A stretch of 27,440 bases of DNA. It comes from a virus. A program made the position numbers and the translations under genes. Within the stretch, counting starts at the first letter, position 1; each line of letters begins with the position of its first letter. Where the stretch lies: the IMG/VR virus record IMGVR_UViG_3300020472_000141, positions 1-27,440 of that record; one strand, 5' to 3'. The notes under the pieces are model-generated. The model had not been told where the DNA came from and did not search any database. It was given only the letters and a program-made list of their open reading frames with translations. Positions 1-10,900 of the stretch are shown here, one piece after another.

Positions 1-284
1 GGTATAGGTATATAATTTGTTGCTTCATTCCAATTAGTAGTTACTGCACCTTCAACCTTAGAAGTAGTTACAGTTGCATCAAGACGAGTTTTATCATCTG
101 CAGTTATCTCATGTACGAGATAACATCTCTCCATTCCGTTATAACAGTTTTCCTGAAAGAACTGAAACGTGTCGTCAATTACATTGTTTACTTGCTCGTC
201 ATCTACATTAACTTGTAAGACAGGTTCTCCCAACTGCCTCTTAGCATATGTAATTAATTCTGTTTTTGAACTTGGAGATGCCAT
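1..284 (-). CDS. T4 gp13-like neck protein, N-terminal part (cut by window edge)
   Basis: The frame is open from an ATG at 284 to the left edge, giving 94 residues that begin MASPSSKTELITYAK. The acidic stretch NVDDEQVNNVIDDTFQFFQ is visible near residues 29-47. The layout 'kinked helix, GEPVLQV strand, then DDEQV...IDDTFQFF helix' is what I recall at the N-termini of T4-like neck proteins (gp13) and their cyanophage relatives. In T4, gp13 sits with gp14 at the head-tail joint and is needed to complete the head before tail attachment. Position supports this: gene 13 follows the fibre and whisker genes in T4, and this gene follows the fibre-like genes here. A purine-rich stretch (AGAAGGG) lies about 13 bases before the ATG, further than ideal. 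The C-terminal part is missing, so the family call is moderate; 'conserved cyanophage structural protein' is the safe alternative. Confidence 0.8.
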   Translation of the reverse strand, partial: MASPSSKTELITYAKRQLGEPVLQVNVDDEQVNNVIDDTFQFFQENCYNGMERCYLVHEITADDKTRLDATVTTSKVEGAVTTNWNEATNYIPI

Positions 285-308
285 TACACACAATAATCCC
301 TTCTTACC

Positions 309-316
309 TATTTAGG
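309..316 (-). promoter_or_regulatory. weak late-promoter-like motif before the gp13-like gene
   Basis: On the minus strand this reads CCTAAATA, 6 of 8 matches to the T4-type late promoter TATAAATA. It lies 24 bases before the gp13-like ATG, in the 48-base gap after the small coiled-coil gene. Placement is plausible, but a 6 of 8 match is expected by chance in AT-rich DNA. Confidence 0.3.
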
Positions 317-332
317 AAAAAGCAATCCGTAT

Positions 333-542
333 TTATTCTGCTGGTGTTTCTGGTGCTGGAGTAACTGGTGTTTCTCCACCTTCTGATGGTTTATCTTCTA
401 GAAGATTTAGAGTTTCTAAACCACCTTCCAATTTAATTTTATATTCTTTTGCTTTAGTAAGGTTTGCTTCTAAATCTGTAATTTGCTTTACTGTAGAAGC
501 AATTTGTTCCTCGAAATTTTTCTTAAGTTGTGCTGGATCCAT
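333..542 (-). CDS. small coiled-coil structural-cluster protein (69 aa)
   Basis: From the ATG at 542 the product is 69 residues, starting MDPAQLKKNFEEQIA. A TTG three codons earlier (551) also keeps the frame open. I prefer the ATG because MDP followed by a long amphipathic helix matches the small proteins I recall from cyanomyovirus structural clusters. Residues 1-50 are a Glu/Lys-rich helix with heptad-like hydrophobics (typical coiled coil). The last 20 residues are a Pro/Thr/Glu-rich tail (SEGGETPVTPAPETPAE), probably flexible. It has no signal peptide, membrane segment or catalytic motif. It sits between the 329-residue fibre-like gene and the gp13-like gene. A role as assembly adaptor or minor virion component is inference; the function is unknown. 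There is no strong Shine-Dalgarno sequence. Confidence 0.8.
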   Translation of the reverse strand: MDPAQLKKNFEEQIASTVKQITDLEANLTKAKEYKIKLEGGLETLNLLEDKPSEGGETPVTPAPETPAE

Positions 543-569
543 GATTATCAAATACTAATGATACGATAC

Positions 570-577
570 TATTTATT
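570..577 (-). promoter_or_regulatory. late-promoter-like motif before the 69-aa gene
   Basis: The minus strand reads AATAAATA, 7 of 8 matches to TATAAATA. It overlaps the TAA stop of the 329-residue gene (stop followed directly by a second TAA) and lies 27 bases before the ATG at 542. That is a suitable distance for a T4-type late promoter serving the 69-residue gene and the gp13-like gene. Confidence 0.45.
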
Positions 578-1565
578 ATAGACCAAAATGTGATCTTGCG
601 TCTGATAAGAAGTTCTGAACAAAAGTTCTTGCCTGACTTTGAGTCATTGCACCCTGTGTTTGACCATTCGATACAAGAGCTGTCCAAACGAAACAGTTTC
701 TTGAGGTTGATTCGTATTGAGATTGGTCATTGTCAGAACTAGAAGCAAAGTTATTAACAGTAAATCCATTAGAAACATTACTCTGCCATTGAGGAGAACC
801 AACAGTAACATATAAGTGCATAATACCTGGGTCACTGTTCTGGTTCCATGCTTTGTTTACAAGCCATGCATAAACTGGACTAAAACCTTCCACTGTTGAG
901 TTATCGTATACAGTGATAGCACCTACTGATCCACCACCACCGTCAGCACCTAGGTTACCACTTCTTGAGAAACCATATCTAACATCTTGCCCATCTTCAG
1001 CAACTGCAATTGCAACCAGTGGCCACGAATATCCAAGTGGAGCATATTTAACATTATTATAATTAGCAGGTTGTGCGTTGTAGTTAATGTTGCTACTTCC
1101 ACTTCCGTTAACTCTAACTTGAGTGTAGTTACCACCGTCATACATATCAGATTGAGCATCTTGAATTCTATCAGCATTACCACTATCTGTTGAATACTGG
1201 AAGTTAGTACCACTCGCTGCCCAAGTAGTTTTGAGGTTCGTCATATAAGAAATAAATGACCCGAATGAAGAATCGTCATATAGGTTAAAGGGAAGACCAC
1301 TAACAGAACCACCCATAGAACTCCAACTAGGATCTCCTGAAACAGGATTTGTTCCGTTGTAAACTTCAAGAAGACTTGTTTCTGTATTAAGTCCCATATA
1401 ACCAATGTTTATTCCAGACGATGGTCTGGTGCTAGTAGTCCACGTTGGAACTACAACTGAAGAAGGAGTGAATCCACCAGCAAACTCAATGGTACTACCA
1501 CTGAGAGTCATTACGGGTTCACCATTTTTATTTTGTAGTTGATCTACTCTAAGAATACTTGCCAT
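576..1565 (-). CDS. fibre-like protein with anchor N-terminus and unrecognised C-terminal domain (329 aa)
   Basis: Residues 1-90 match the whole of the neighbouring 97-residue protein in pattern: M-S-I-L near the start, a D-x-LQ, an MT, a central P-x-W, then RP, MG-x-NT, and a closing SG-x-PSW. The start M-A-S-x-L-R-V-D is typical of N-termini I recall on cyanophage fibre and structural proteins, so this part probably anchors the protein in the virion. Residues about 95-329 are rich in Ser, Asn, Tyr and Gln, with a Gly run (GADGGGGSVGA) and one Cys (SRNCFVW). The end looks helical (SQARTFVQNFLSDARSHF). I do not recognise this domain. Its own perfect late promoter lies just upstream, and TAA-TAA tandem stops close it. 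The best guess is a tail-fibre tip or decoration protein with a receptor-facing C-terminus. Phage-structural identity is likely; the specific role is unknown. Confidence 0.85.
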   Translation of the reverse strand: MASILRVDQLQNKNGEPVMTLSGSTIEFAGGFTPSSVVVPTWTTSTRPSSGINIGYMGLNTETSLLEVYNGTNPVSGDPSWSSMGGSVSGLPFNLYDDSSFGSFISYMTNLKTTWAASGTNFQYSTDSGNADRIQDAQSDMYDGGNYTQVRVNGSGSSNINYNAQPANYNNVKYAPLGYSWPLVAIAVAEDGQDVRYGFSRSGNLGADGGGGSVGAITVYDNSTVEGFSPVYAWLVNKAWNQNSDPGIMHLYVTVGSPQWQSNVSNGFTVNNFASSSDNDQSQYESTSRNCFVWTALVSNGQTQGAMTQSQARTFVQNFLSDARSHFGL

Positions 1566-1596
1566 TGTGGATTACAAACGTTACTTTCTTTTTTAT

Positions 1597-1604
1597 TATT
1601 TATA
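1597..1604 (-). promoter_or_regulatory. T4-type late promoter for the 329-aa gene
   Basis: The minus strand reads TATAAATA, a perfect match to the T4 late promoter core recognised by the gp55 sigma factor with gp33 and the gp45 sliding clamp. It sits in the short gap after the 97-residue gene, 31 bases before the ATG at 1565. This is a typical promoter-to-start distance. Confidence 0.7.
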
Positions 1605-1609
1605 TTAAG

Positions 1610-1903
1610 TTATGGAGCTTCAGGTGCATCGTCACCAGTATTGACGCTTAACCAACTTGGTTCTCCTGATATTGGATGAGTACCTAGGTACACATCAATA
1701 ACTGCCTGTTCAAATGCAGTATTAACACCCATAGTTCCAACAACTGGATTTGCTGGTCTTTCAGCAGCACCATTCCATGAAGGAAAATTAAAACCTGAAG
1801 GTTGATATGATCCGTCAAAATCAACAAGACCACCAGTACCAAAGGTCATTAGTTGCTGTCCAGATGGAGTTTGTAATTTATCTAGTTTTAATATACTTGA
1901 CAT
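1610..1903 (-). CDS. stand-alone anchor-module protein, paralogue of the N-terminus of the next gene (97 aa)
   Basis: The product begins MSSILKLDKLQTPSG and ends shortly after SGEPSWLSVNTG. Aligned by eye with residues 1-90 of the 329-residue protein encoded just downstream, it shares the N-terminal motif, the central P-x-W, the RP pair, MG-x-NT, an LG-T-x-P turn and the closing PSW. It has no equivalent of the other protein's C-terminal domain and ends in an acidic tail (GDDAPEAP). The start is supported by a good Shine-Dalgarno (AAGAGGA, four bases from the ATG). It lies 12 bases after the giant fibre gene and in the same frame. It may cap or attach the preceding fibre, or be the remnant of a longer fibre gene. 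The function is inferred from position only. Confidence 0.85.
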   Translation of the reverse strand: MSSILKLDKLQTPSGQQLMTFGTGGLVDFDGSYQPSGFNFPSWNGAAERPANPVVGTMGVNTAFEQAVIDVYLGTHPISGEPSWLSVNTGDDAPEAP

Positions 1904-1907
1904 TTTT

Positions 1908-1914
1908 TCCTCTT
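1908..1914 (-). promoter_or_regulatory. ribosome binding site of the 97-aa gene
   Basis: AAGAGGA on the minus strand, four bases from the ATG at 1903. It is the clearest Shine-Dalgarno in the window and fixes this start. Most neighbours, including the genes starting at 14503 and 19166, have none. Confidence 0.7.
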
Positions 1915-1915
1915 G

Positions 1916-4900
1916 TTATACGATAGTCCAACTTCCGCCATTAGCAACAGTGATGGTAGTGTTATCACCAATTTCAATAGTTCCAACACTCATCGCATTT
2001 GTGTTTGCTGGAATTGTTGTATCTTCACCTGCTATGGTTCTGTTACACTTGAATACACCATATGAATCCAAATATTGTGGATCACCATTAGCATGGAGAA
2101 CAGAAGTATTCTTTCCGCTACTATATGTAGTACCCTCAATGTTTACGCTGGCATCAGAATTTGCAACCGAAGTTCCAATGTGTAATGCATATGATGGGTC
2201 TTCTTGGTTGATACCAACCTTAGATAATCTATAGATGTTAGCACTATTTGCATCGCTAGATTCTGTCCAACGTGAAGTTACGAATGGAGCATTATCAACA
2301 TATAGGTTACCATTGTTAATGTTAAGATCTCCCTCAACATTCAGAGAATAATCTCTGTTAATAATATTATTTGGATCTGTGTTATCTTGTCCAGAGAACG
2401 TTGTAGTGTTAATAGCAACTCTATTATTAGTTCCTTGAATTGCTAGTGCAGGTGTACCCTTCCAAGTAGTAGGACCTTGAGATCCATCATTAGCAGTGAT
2501 TTCAAAGATGTCATTAGAAATCATTCCGTTACCAACACGGAAGTTACTTAATTGGTTAGGACCACCTGATATCTGAGCACCAGTATTACCTAAGAAATAG
2601 ATAGGAGCATCATCATTATTAGCAGTTGTACCAAGTGTTAAACCTTGGATTGATGTAATTGCCTGAGAAACATATGCATTTCCTTCGACATGTAACACCT
2701 CAGTTGGGTTCATAATACCCAAGCCAACGCGACCATCACCAGTGAAGATTACGTTATCTTGAGCAGTACCACCATTTGTCTGTCTAAAGATAAAGTTGGT
2801 ATTTGCTTCGTCATTATCACCAAAGTCAGTGTCATTTACAGTGACTGCTTGAATGTATGCTTCGTTGGTAGAGTTATTACCATCTTGGTTCTTAAACACA
2901 ATCTGAGAACCACCAGGTGTGGCAATGAAATCACCTCTAGTAGTTTCTAATTTAAGTAGAGTAGTAATATCAGAATTACCAACACTTCCTTTAAATACGT
3001 GAACTGGAATTCCACTATCTGGAGTTGAAGTTCCGAAGCCAACTGCATCGTCTGTAGCATCTACATGGAATACATTAGTGTCAACTGTTAGATCTGCAGC
3101 AACTGTAATGTTACTTAAGAAATCTGCTCTACCAGATACGTTTAATGCTTGATTGGTAGCAGCAACACCACCAATAATCAAAGCACCAGACATTGTATCA
3201 CCAGCTTTCAGAACGTTGTTAGATGCTGTACCTGTTAAGTTTGCAGTAATTGTTCCTGCAGCAAAGTCACCGTTAACATCACGCATTACAGCAGAACGAA
3301 CTGAAATGTTACCCTGTGAATCTGTTGTTGGTGCAGTATTTGTACTGTAGTATTGTACAGTACCAGCATTCCAAATTTCATTACCTAGTACAGTAAATCC
3401 AGAAGCATTAGCAACCTTAACTTCTAAAGTACCACTACCATCTGTGCTATTACCACCTTGAGCAATAAATGCAGAGTTGTAGTTTGTAGCTGCTAATTGA
3501 GACGATCTAAAGAAGATAGAAGGAGTAGATGCGGTTCCTTCTCTACCAAGTTTTAATTTTGCAGTACCACCATCACTTTCTGCTACGATAATTTCATATG
3601 TACCGTCTATAATACCATCTACATTATCATCAATCTGAGATAAGTTGAAATCTTGGAATTCAAATGCATTTGCAACACCACCAGTACCAATAAATTTAGC
3701 ACCATTAAAGTTACCAGTAGTTAAACTACCAGTTAATAATGTAAAGTTATTAGCAGAATCATTAACATCTTGAGTTGGTTCTACCTTTGTTAATGTAATT
3801 GCACCAACACCAGCACCAACAGCGTCATATAAGTTTACAGAATTACCACTTACAAATGGTGTAGTATTTAAGAGTTCGTCTCTAACAAGAATTGTATATC
3901 TTGGAGTACCAACCCAATCCATAACACGGATCTTGTTTAGATTATCCTTAGCAGATTGTAAGAATGGTAATCTTTCATCAGATAGAGTACCATAATTCAT
4001 ATGGAGTGCATTCTGATACCAAGTTCCTTGGCGACCATCCATTTTATCAGCATCTAAGCCACTTAATGTACCGTCGTTTCCAGAAGTCCAAACCTGATAC
4101 CAGTTAGCAAATGTGTTAGCAGGACTGTTAAATGAACCACGTAACCACATGTTACCACCATTGGCAGCAGTACCATCTGTAAATGCAAGTTGTCTTACAC
4201 CACCATATGTGGCATCAAAGTCAGAACCACCATTTCTAATGGTCATTACAAGGTGCTTACTACCACCATCTGATAATCCATCAGTACTGTTGTTCTTAGT
4301 ATCAGCAATAATACCAGCAGAAAACTCGTCTGGTGATGGGTTAGATAGTGGAGCGTCTGCAGTTTTTAATCTTAATGTATTACCAGAAGTGTTGGAAATA
4401 CTAATATTGTATGTGCCTGATAATCTTTCAGTTGGTAAGAAACCAGCATTCATATTACCTGCATTCAAGTAGAATGTACCCTGTGCTCCATCAAGTGTAT
4501 CAGCGTCAAGACCTGAATCTGGTCCTGTGTTAATAGAAACAGAACCATTACCAGCGTCACCAATGTTAAACTGACTCTTAAGGTATCTAGAAACACCAAG
4601 TGTACCGTATGGATCACCAGAAGTTGTTAGATCAGAAACTCTCTGAATATCAATAGCAACGTTTGCATACTGTCTGTTAACAGTAGATACCTTAGCAAGT
4701 AATGATAGACCAGAACCTGCACCAATTTCAGTTGGAGAAGATGAGATTGCGAAATCTGATGTATAACCTTCACCACTGTCTGTGATGTTTATACCAGTAA
4801 CAGCACCAGCAGTTGTGAAGATGTTTGCTCTCAATCCTGTTCCAGGTGCTCCACCAGTTAGAGGAACATCGAAGAATGGACCAGCATCAAATCCACTACC

Positions 4901-7900
4901 ACCTTGAGCAATAACAATCTTATCAACAAATCCACCTTGTGTCTGAGAAGATTCAAAGGTTAGTGGGGAAGCACCTCTACTAAATTCTAGAACTGTTCCA
5001 GCAGGAAGAGTTGCTGTTAAGAACTTATCAAGAGTAATTGTAGTTTCACCAGATTCAGTTAGAACACCATCAATATTTGTGTCTACTTGAATACCAGTAA
5101 TTTGTGTAACTTCATGACCTTTCAAGAAGTCAGAACTAGAATCAAATATTAACTGAGAAGCACCACTATTTGCTTGTAGTTTTAATTTTGCAAAGTATCT
5201 TGTTTCTGGACCTTTGAGGGTTTGTACTGCAGGTGCATATGCTTGGTCTCCTCTCAAGAAAGTGAAGGAGTTAGCAGCACTCTGTTCTCCAGATGCGTTA
5301 GACGCAAGACGTGCAGTTGAGATAACACCTGAAGTAATATCAGTAGCAGCAATTTGATTAGATGATAGAGATACCCAGTTATTAGTATTACTTGCAGATG
5401 TGTTAATAACACGGTTGATGTTAATTGTCTCTGCTGGAAGATCACTAGATTCAATTGTATCTGTGTCTACAATTTTTACATTGTTAACAATATCACCATA
5501 CACTCTGCTCTCAATCAATGCATTTGCGGTTGCTTGTGTTCCTGATCCTGCAGGAGCAGCAATAGTAATAGTAGGTGGAGTAGTGTATCCTTTACCACCA
5601 ACAAATCCATTAAACAATTCAATGTTTAAGATAACAACTTGACCGTTTGCAATCTCTGCAGTAACGTTTGCTGGAACACCACCAGCTTGCTGGTTACCAG
5701 AAACTGTAATAATTGGAGGAGTTACATATCCAGAACCACCATCAACAATATTAAGTTGATAAACAACACCTTGTCTATACTCTGTTGATTGGATCTTACC
5801 ACCACTGATATTACCAGTAAAGATATCTCCAATAGTAAACTGTAATGTTGAATCAACAGCAAACGATAAGAATAAACTTTCGTTGTCATTGTTTAGAATG
5901 AACGATGTGGTAATATCCTGCTGAATAGCAATATCACCAGCAAGTGCTCCTTCAATAGCAACTCTTTCTGCTTGATCCGCAACTGTGTAAACTTGGAATG
6001 GACGTAGTGGTGGAATTTGATCTTCTGAAATCTTACCAGAATCAGTAAGTTCAACCAATGCTCTAGGAACTGGGTTTGTAGAATATGGTTTGTTAATGAA
6101 AGGACCAAGGTTGTTAGTGATAAAGTCCTTAACTGCTTTCTGTGTAGGTAGTTTAGAGTCACTAGAGTTAGCACCACCAAGAGTATTACTGTTATCGAAA
6201 CCAGTAACAACAACGTCACCACCTTTTAGTTTCAAGAATTCAACTTCAGAAATTGTAACCGTACCAGTAAAAGTAATGTTACCAGTTCTGTTCTCAATTC
6301 TAGCAAATGTACCAACTTTAAAGTCACCTATTTCATCAGTACCAGAGACGTATGTTCTACCATAATCCTCAGATACTTGCTCGTTAGCTTCAACTTTAAC
6401 ACCACCGTTCTCAGGTAAAGCAAGGTAACTAGTACCAGAACCAGCATATTCCCATGTATGAGAGGAGGAGTTAACAATAGAAGGTCTGTGTAATCTAATT
6501 GTTTCTCCAACCAATGTTGTAACTGATACTATATTACCAGTACTAGAGTTCTTAAATTCTGCAGGACCACCAGAACCAGATTCTAGTGTTAATTGAGCAG
6601 AGAAAGGAGGACCAACTGTAACACCTTCTACAGTATCAACAAAGTATTCAATTTCTGGGTTAGCATTTTCAAATCCATCAATCTTAAGAACATAATGCTC
6701 TAATGGTTCTCTACCAAGACCACTTACAGAGAAGATAGTTCTACCAGTAGGAGTAGAAGAAACATTACCAATAATTGCATTATCAAAGTCGTATGATATT
6801 TTACTATATCCTCTTGATCTTAGAGCAAAAATACCAAAGTTAGTAGCAGAGTTGGTAATAGATGCATAACCACCACTCTCTGCAAGAACACCGTCTGCAC
6901 AGAAAATACAGAAGACAGAAACTAACTGTACATAACCATCGTTAATAATCTTATATCCAGTACCACCTTCAGAAACAATCGTGAAGGCAGATGCAACCAT
7001 TGACTTACCCTGATTAGGGAACTTAGCTTCTCCCTCAATAGTTAATCCAGCAAAAGGACAGTTAGGTTGTTTAACTTTATCACCATCAATCAGAGCACCA
7101 CCACCACCTAACTTGGAAATAACAGAGGAGTTCTGGGTGTAAGGAGATGCCTCAATGATAGGATAGTCATCATAAGTTGATCTAACAGCAATTTTTACAT
7201 TAGTTTGATCACTAATGAAACTATCTGGATATGTATATAAATCTGCTGTATCAAGTAAGGTTCCAGTAGTTTGTGTAGTATCACCCTTAGCAATTGTTCC
7301 ATCTAGGATATCTTCTATTAAAGCAAATGCTGTGTTAATAGAAGCTTGTACGTTAGCACAAAGTGGGTTTCCATTAGGATCTCCAAGAATTGTGCTGTCT
7401 GTAAATCTTGGAATTGGTGTAAATGAAACAGGAGTTGTGTTACCAGCATCATCAACAAAATTCCTCATTGCCTCAATACAGAGGTTTTTTACTTGATTGA
7501 ATGCATAGATGGTAGGAGCAAGTTCACTTGCAGGAATTCCTGTAAGTTCAGTTCCTGTATAATAAGATTCTGCTGCTTGAACAATACCAATGTTACCACC
7601 AAGAACAAGATCTCTTATTAGACCACTGATAATGATGTTAATATCTCTACGGCACTTACGTTCATCAACATTATTAAGAACAAGAGATGGGAAGTTATTC
7701 CTAGTAGCTCTATATGCTTCATCTGTGATATGATCTCTGTTTCTAGTAATTAGATATGCAGCATCTAGATATGTTCCAGAAGAATTATTTGCAAGAACAT
7801 CAACAAAAAGATATGCAAGAGTATCAATTGCAGATTGAACGTTATTACATGCTCCACCTGCATTCAAATCATCAATAATAGTTGGGTCAAAGTATCTTGG

Positions 7901-10900
7901 GATACTAGAGTATACAGGAGTGTAAACAGGATCAGTTGTAAGACCAGTTCCTGTTCTCCATTTTCTCATTGCATAGATGCAAAGTTCGCGAGCATATTCC
8001 ATCGCACGAACAGTTTGAATAATCTCAGTATCTACAAAATCAATTTTTGTAACTGTTGCATCGATGTATTTCTTCGCAGCATTGATAGTATTATGGTTGC
8101 TACCAAACTCAAGGTCAGCAGTAATAGCATTAATAAAATGCTTAACGTCTCTTACACATTTTGAATCACCAGAAGGAATACTAAAGCTTGGATATTTTTT
8201 CTGTGTTGTTACACCATCAATATCACATTCAAATAAAATATCATCAAGTTGAATAATATCATCTTCTGCTATATTTGGTATAGAAGCATTAACTGTTACA
8301 ACTGCGGTTCCAGTGACAAGGTTATCGTAAACAAAATTAGTGATATTGTAAGTAACACCACCAAACGTAGCAGTACCACCACTGACATATGTGTGTGTAA
8401 ATCTATTTCCACCTAAGAAAACCTTAAATGAATTTCCACCAGTAGATAGATTACCATTTGTTGTTCTTACAAATGTATGAGCAGTTTGAGCTCTAAACCT
8501 AACAGCGTTTGCTGCAGAACCTTCAAAATAATGTGTAGATTGTGGTTCATATCTTATAGCCTGAGCTGCAGCAGTTACGAAAGTATGAGCAGTAGTGTTA
8601 GAAGAAATACCTACGTTAATAGTAATTGTGCCATCTTGACGTGAAATTGCATTCTCAGAAGCACTTAAAAATGTATGAGTGCCAGTATAAGAAGAATCTC
8701 CAACACTAATCCTAAATGTGTTTGTGTCTACAACTGTAATAGGAACCCATCTACCACTGATAGGATCAAATCCTGCACGAGGATAAGAACTACCAACATC
8801 TGCTTTTCCAACATTAAGTGTAATTGTTGTTCCAGTTGTTTCAATAATATCTAATGATGTATTGTATGCAGGGTCAGTTGCACGTGGATAATCATGTTGA
8901 GATGCATTACCATCTTTATCACAAGTGAATTTTAATGATTCGGGATCAAGTCTAACAGCTGATCCTTTCTTAGTGATACTATTAGCAACACCAGAAATAA
9001 ATGTATGTGTATCTGTATTTGTAGAAGGTACTGTATCTAATACTTGAATATCAAAGGAAGTAGAAGATCCAACAGCAAGAACTTGAATCCACTTACCACT
9101 GATAGGATCAGCACCAGTTGAAACACCGTTAGCTGTACCAGATACAAATGTATGAACAGAATTAATACTAATAGCACCTTGTCCACCATTAACATTAACT
9201 GTTACACTATCAGTAGTTACAGATGAAATTGTTAATTCGTTATCATAAGCATAGTCAGCACCACTAGATGTATTAGCACCTGTTGCTCTTGGATATGCAC
9301 TTTGATTAGTGGTTGATGCTACACCAACATTAACTGTGATAGTAGTTGCTGATACGTTTGTAATAGCAATGTTCTCACCAGAAACAGGGTCAGTTGCTCT
9401 TGGATATTGATGGTTAGTTGCGTTGTTATCAGCATCACAAGTAAATGTGACAGCACCATTAGACATGGTGATTGTGTTCCCTTGAGTTAAACTATGAGAA
9501 CCAATCTCCAATACCATCTCACCTGTATTAGGATTGTAAGTAGTTCCAGCAGCAGCTGTAAATTGACTGCCACCACCACTAATAGCACTAGGAGCACCAG
9601 TAACAAATGCGTGAGTTCCAACAGCAGCAGGACATTCAAATATTAATGATTCCTCTGCAAGTTTTATTTTATCTCCAGCTTGTAATGCGTGAGCACCAAT
9701 GGTAAGTACCATATCACCACCAGCAGGATCGTAAGTAGCATTCGCTACTGTATGATTCTTAGGACCACGAGGATAAGAAGTTCCTGGAGAACTAACACCA
9801 ACATTAACTGTGATAGTTGTACCAGTTACAGAAGTAACATCAATTTCTTCTCCTGCTACTGGGTCAGATGGACGTGGATATGAATGAGTTGTATTATAGT
9901 TGTCTGCATCACACTCGAAATCTAAAGAAGCAGCATTTATTTTTACTTTATTAGCAGTTGATAAACTATGAGTACCAATAGTTAATTCTAATTCACCAGT
10001 AGTAGGAGTATATGCAGCATTAGTTACATCAAATCTGTTACCTCCAACTACCTTCACTGCACCAGTTGCAGTACCACCAACGTAGTTGTGATTACCAGCA
10101 CCATATGAGCAACTGAATTTTACAGCACCATCATCTAACTTAACCTTATCACCAACTACAAAACCATGAGCAGAATCTGTTGTAATACTCATAATACCCG
10201 TTGTTGGGTTATATGTTGTACCAGTAGTAGGTGATGCTATTGTTTGACCATTAAGACTATGAGAACCGATGGTTAATTGTAATTCACCAGTATAAGGATC
10301 ATAACTTGCATTACTAACATCATGACTTACTATAGGTGATGAACCTACGTTTACTGTAATGGTATTTGTTGAAGTTCCAGTAATACTAATAGTCTGACCA
10401 GATTCAGGGTCAGATGGTCTAGGATAACTATGCTCTGTAGCATTATTATCCATTGAACAAGTAAATTTCAGTGCATTATCAGCAATAGTAAGTGTATTAC
10501 CTGTAGTTAAATTATGATTATTAGAGGTAATAACCATATTACCTGTGGATGGAGTATATACCACATTGGTAATTGGGTTAGGTAAGTTACCAGCATTAGA
10601 GTTAACTCCATTTGCTACAGCAGATACAAATGTGTGTGTATAATTACCACCTGATTTAACTGCTCCACCAGTTGCACTTACAAATTGGTGTGTGTAGTTA
10701 CCACCTATAGCACAAGAATAGGTTAAAGAATTGTCTGCAATCTTAACATAATCACCTGTTGTAAATCCATGGTCATTAACTGTAAATGTAATTAAACCAC
10801 TTGTTGCATCATATGGAGCATCGGTTGGTGTATGTAAACTCTCACCAACAGCAGTAATAGCAATTGATTTACTATCTGCATATGGATCAACACCAGAACG

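Noticed and set aside
543-551. TTG start at 551 for the small coiled-coil protein
   Set aside because: The ATG at 542 is a better start codon, and the MDP beginning fits the family. The three extra residues add nothing, and neither site has a clear Shine-Dalgarno.
1916-2700. C-terminal S74 (endosialidase-type) self-cleaving chaperone on the giant fibre
   Set aside because: The protein ends with GGSWTIV soon after fibre repeats, and I see no helical chaperone segment or the expected Ser-Asp motif region.
4113-4472. Plus-strand open frame of 119 codons, and others such as 7835-8164, 22402-22731 and 5400-5642
   Set aside because: All lie antisense to long, clearly coding minus-strand genes, and their products have no recognisable features. 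They are shadows of the biased codon use on the other strand.
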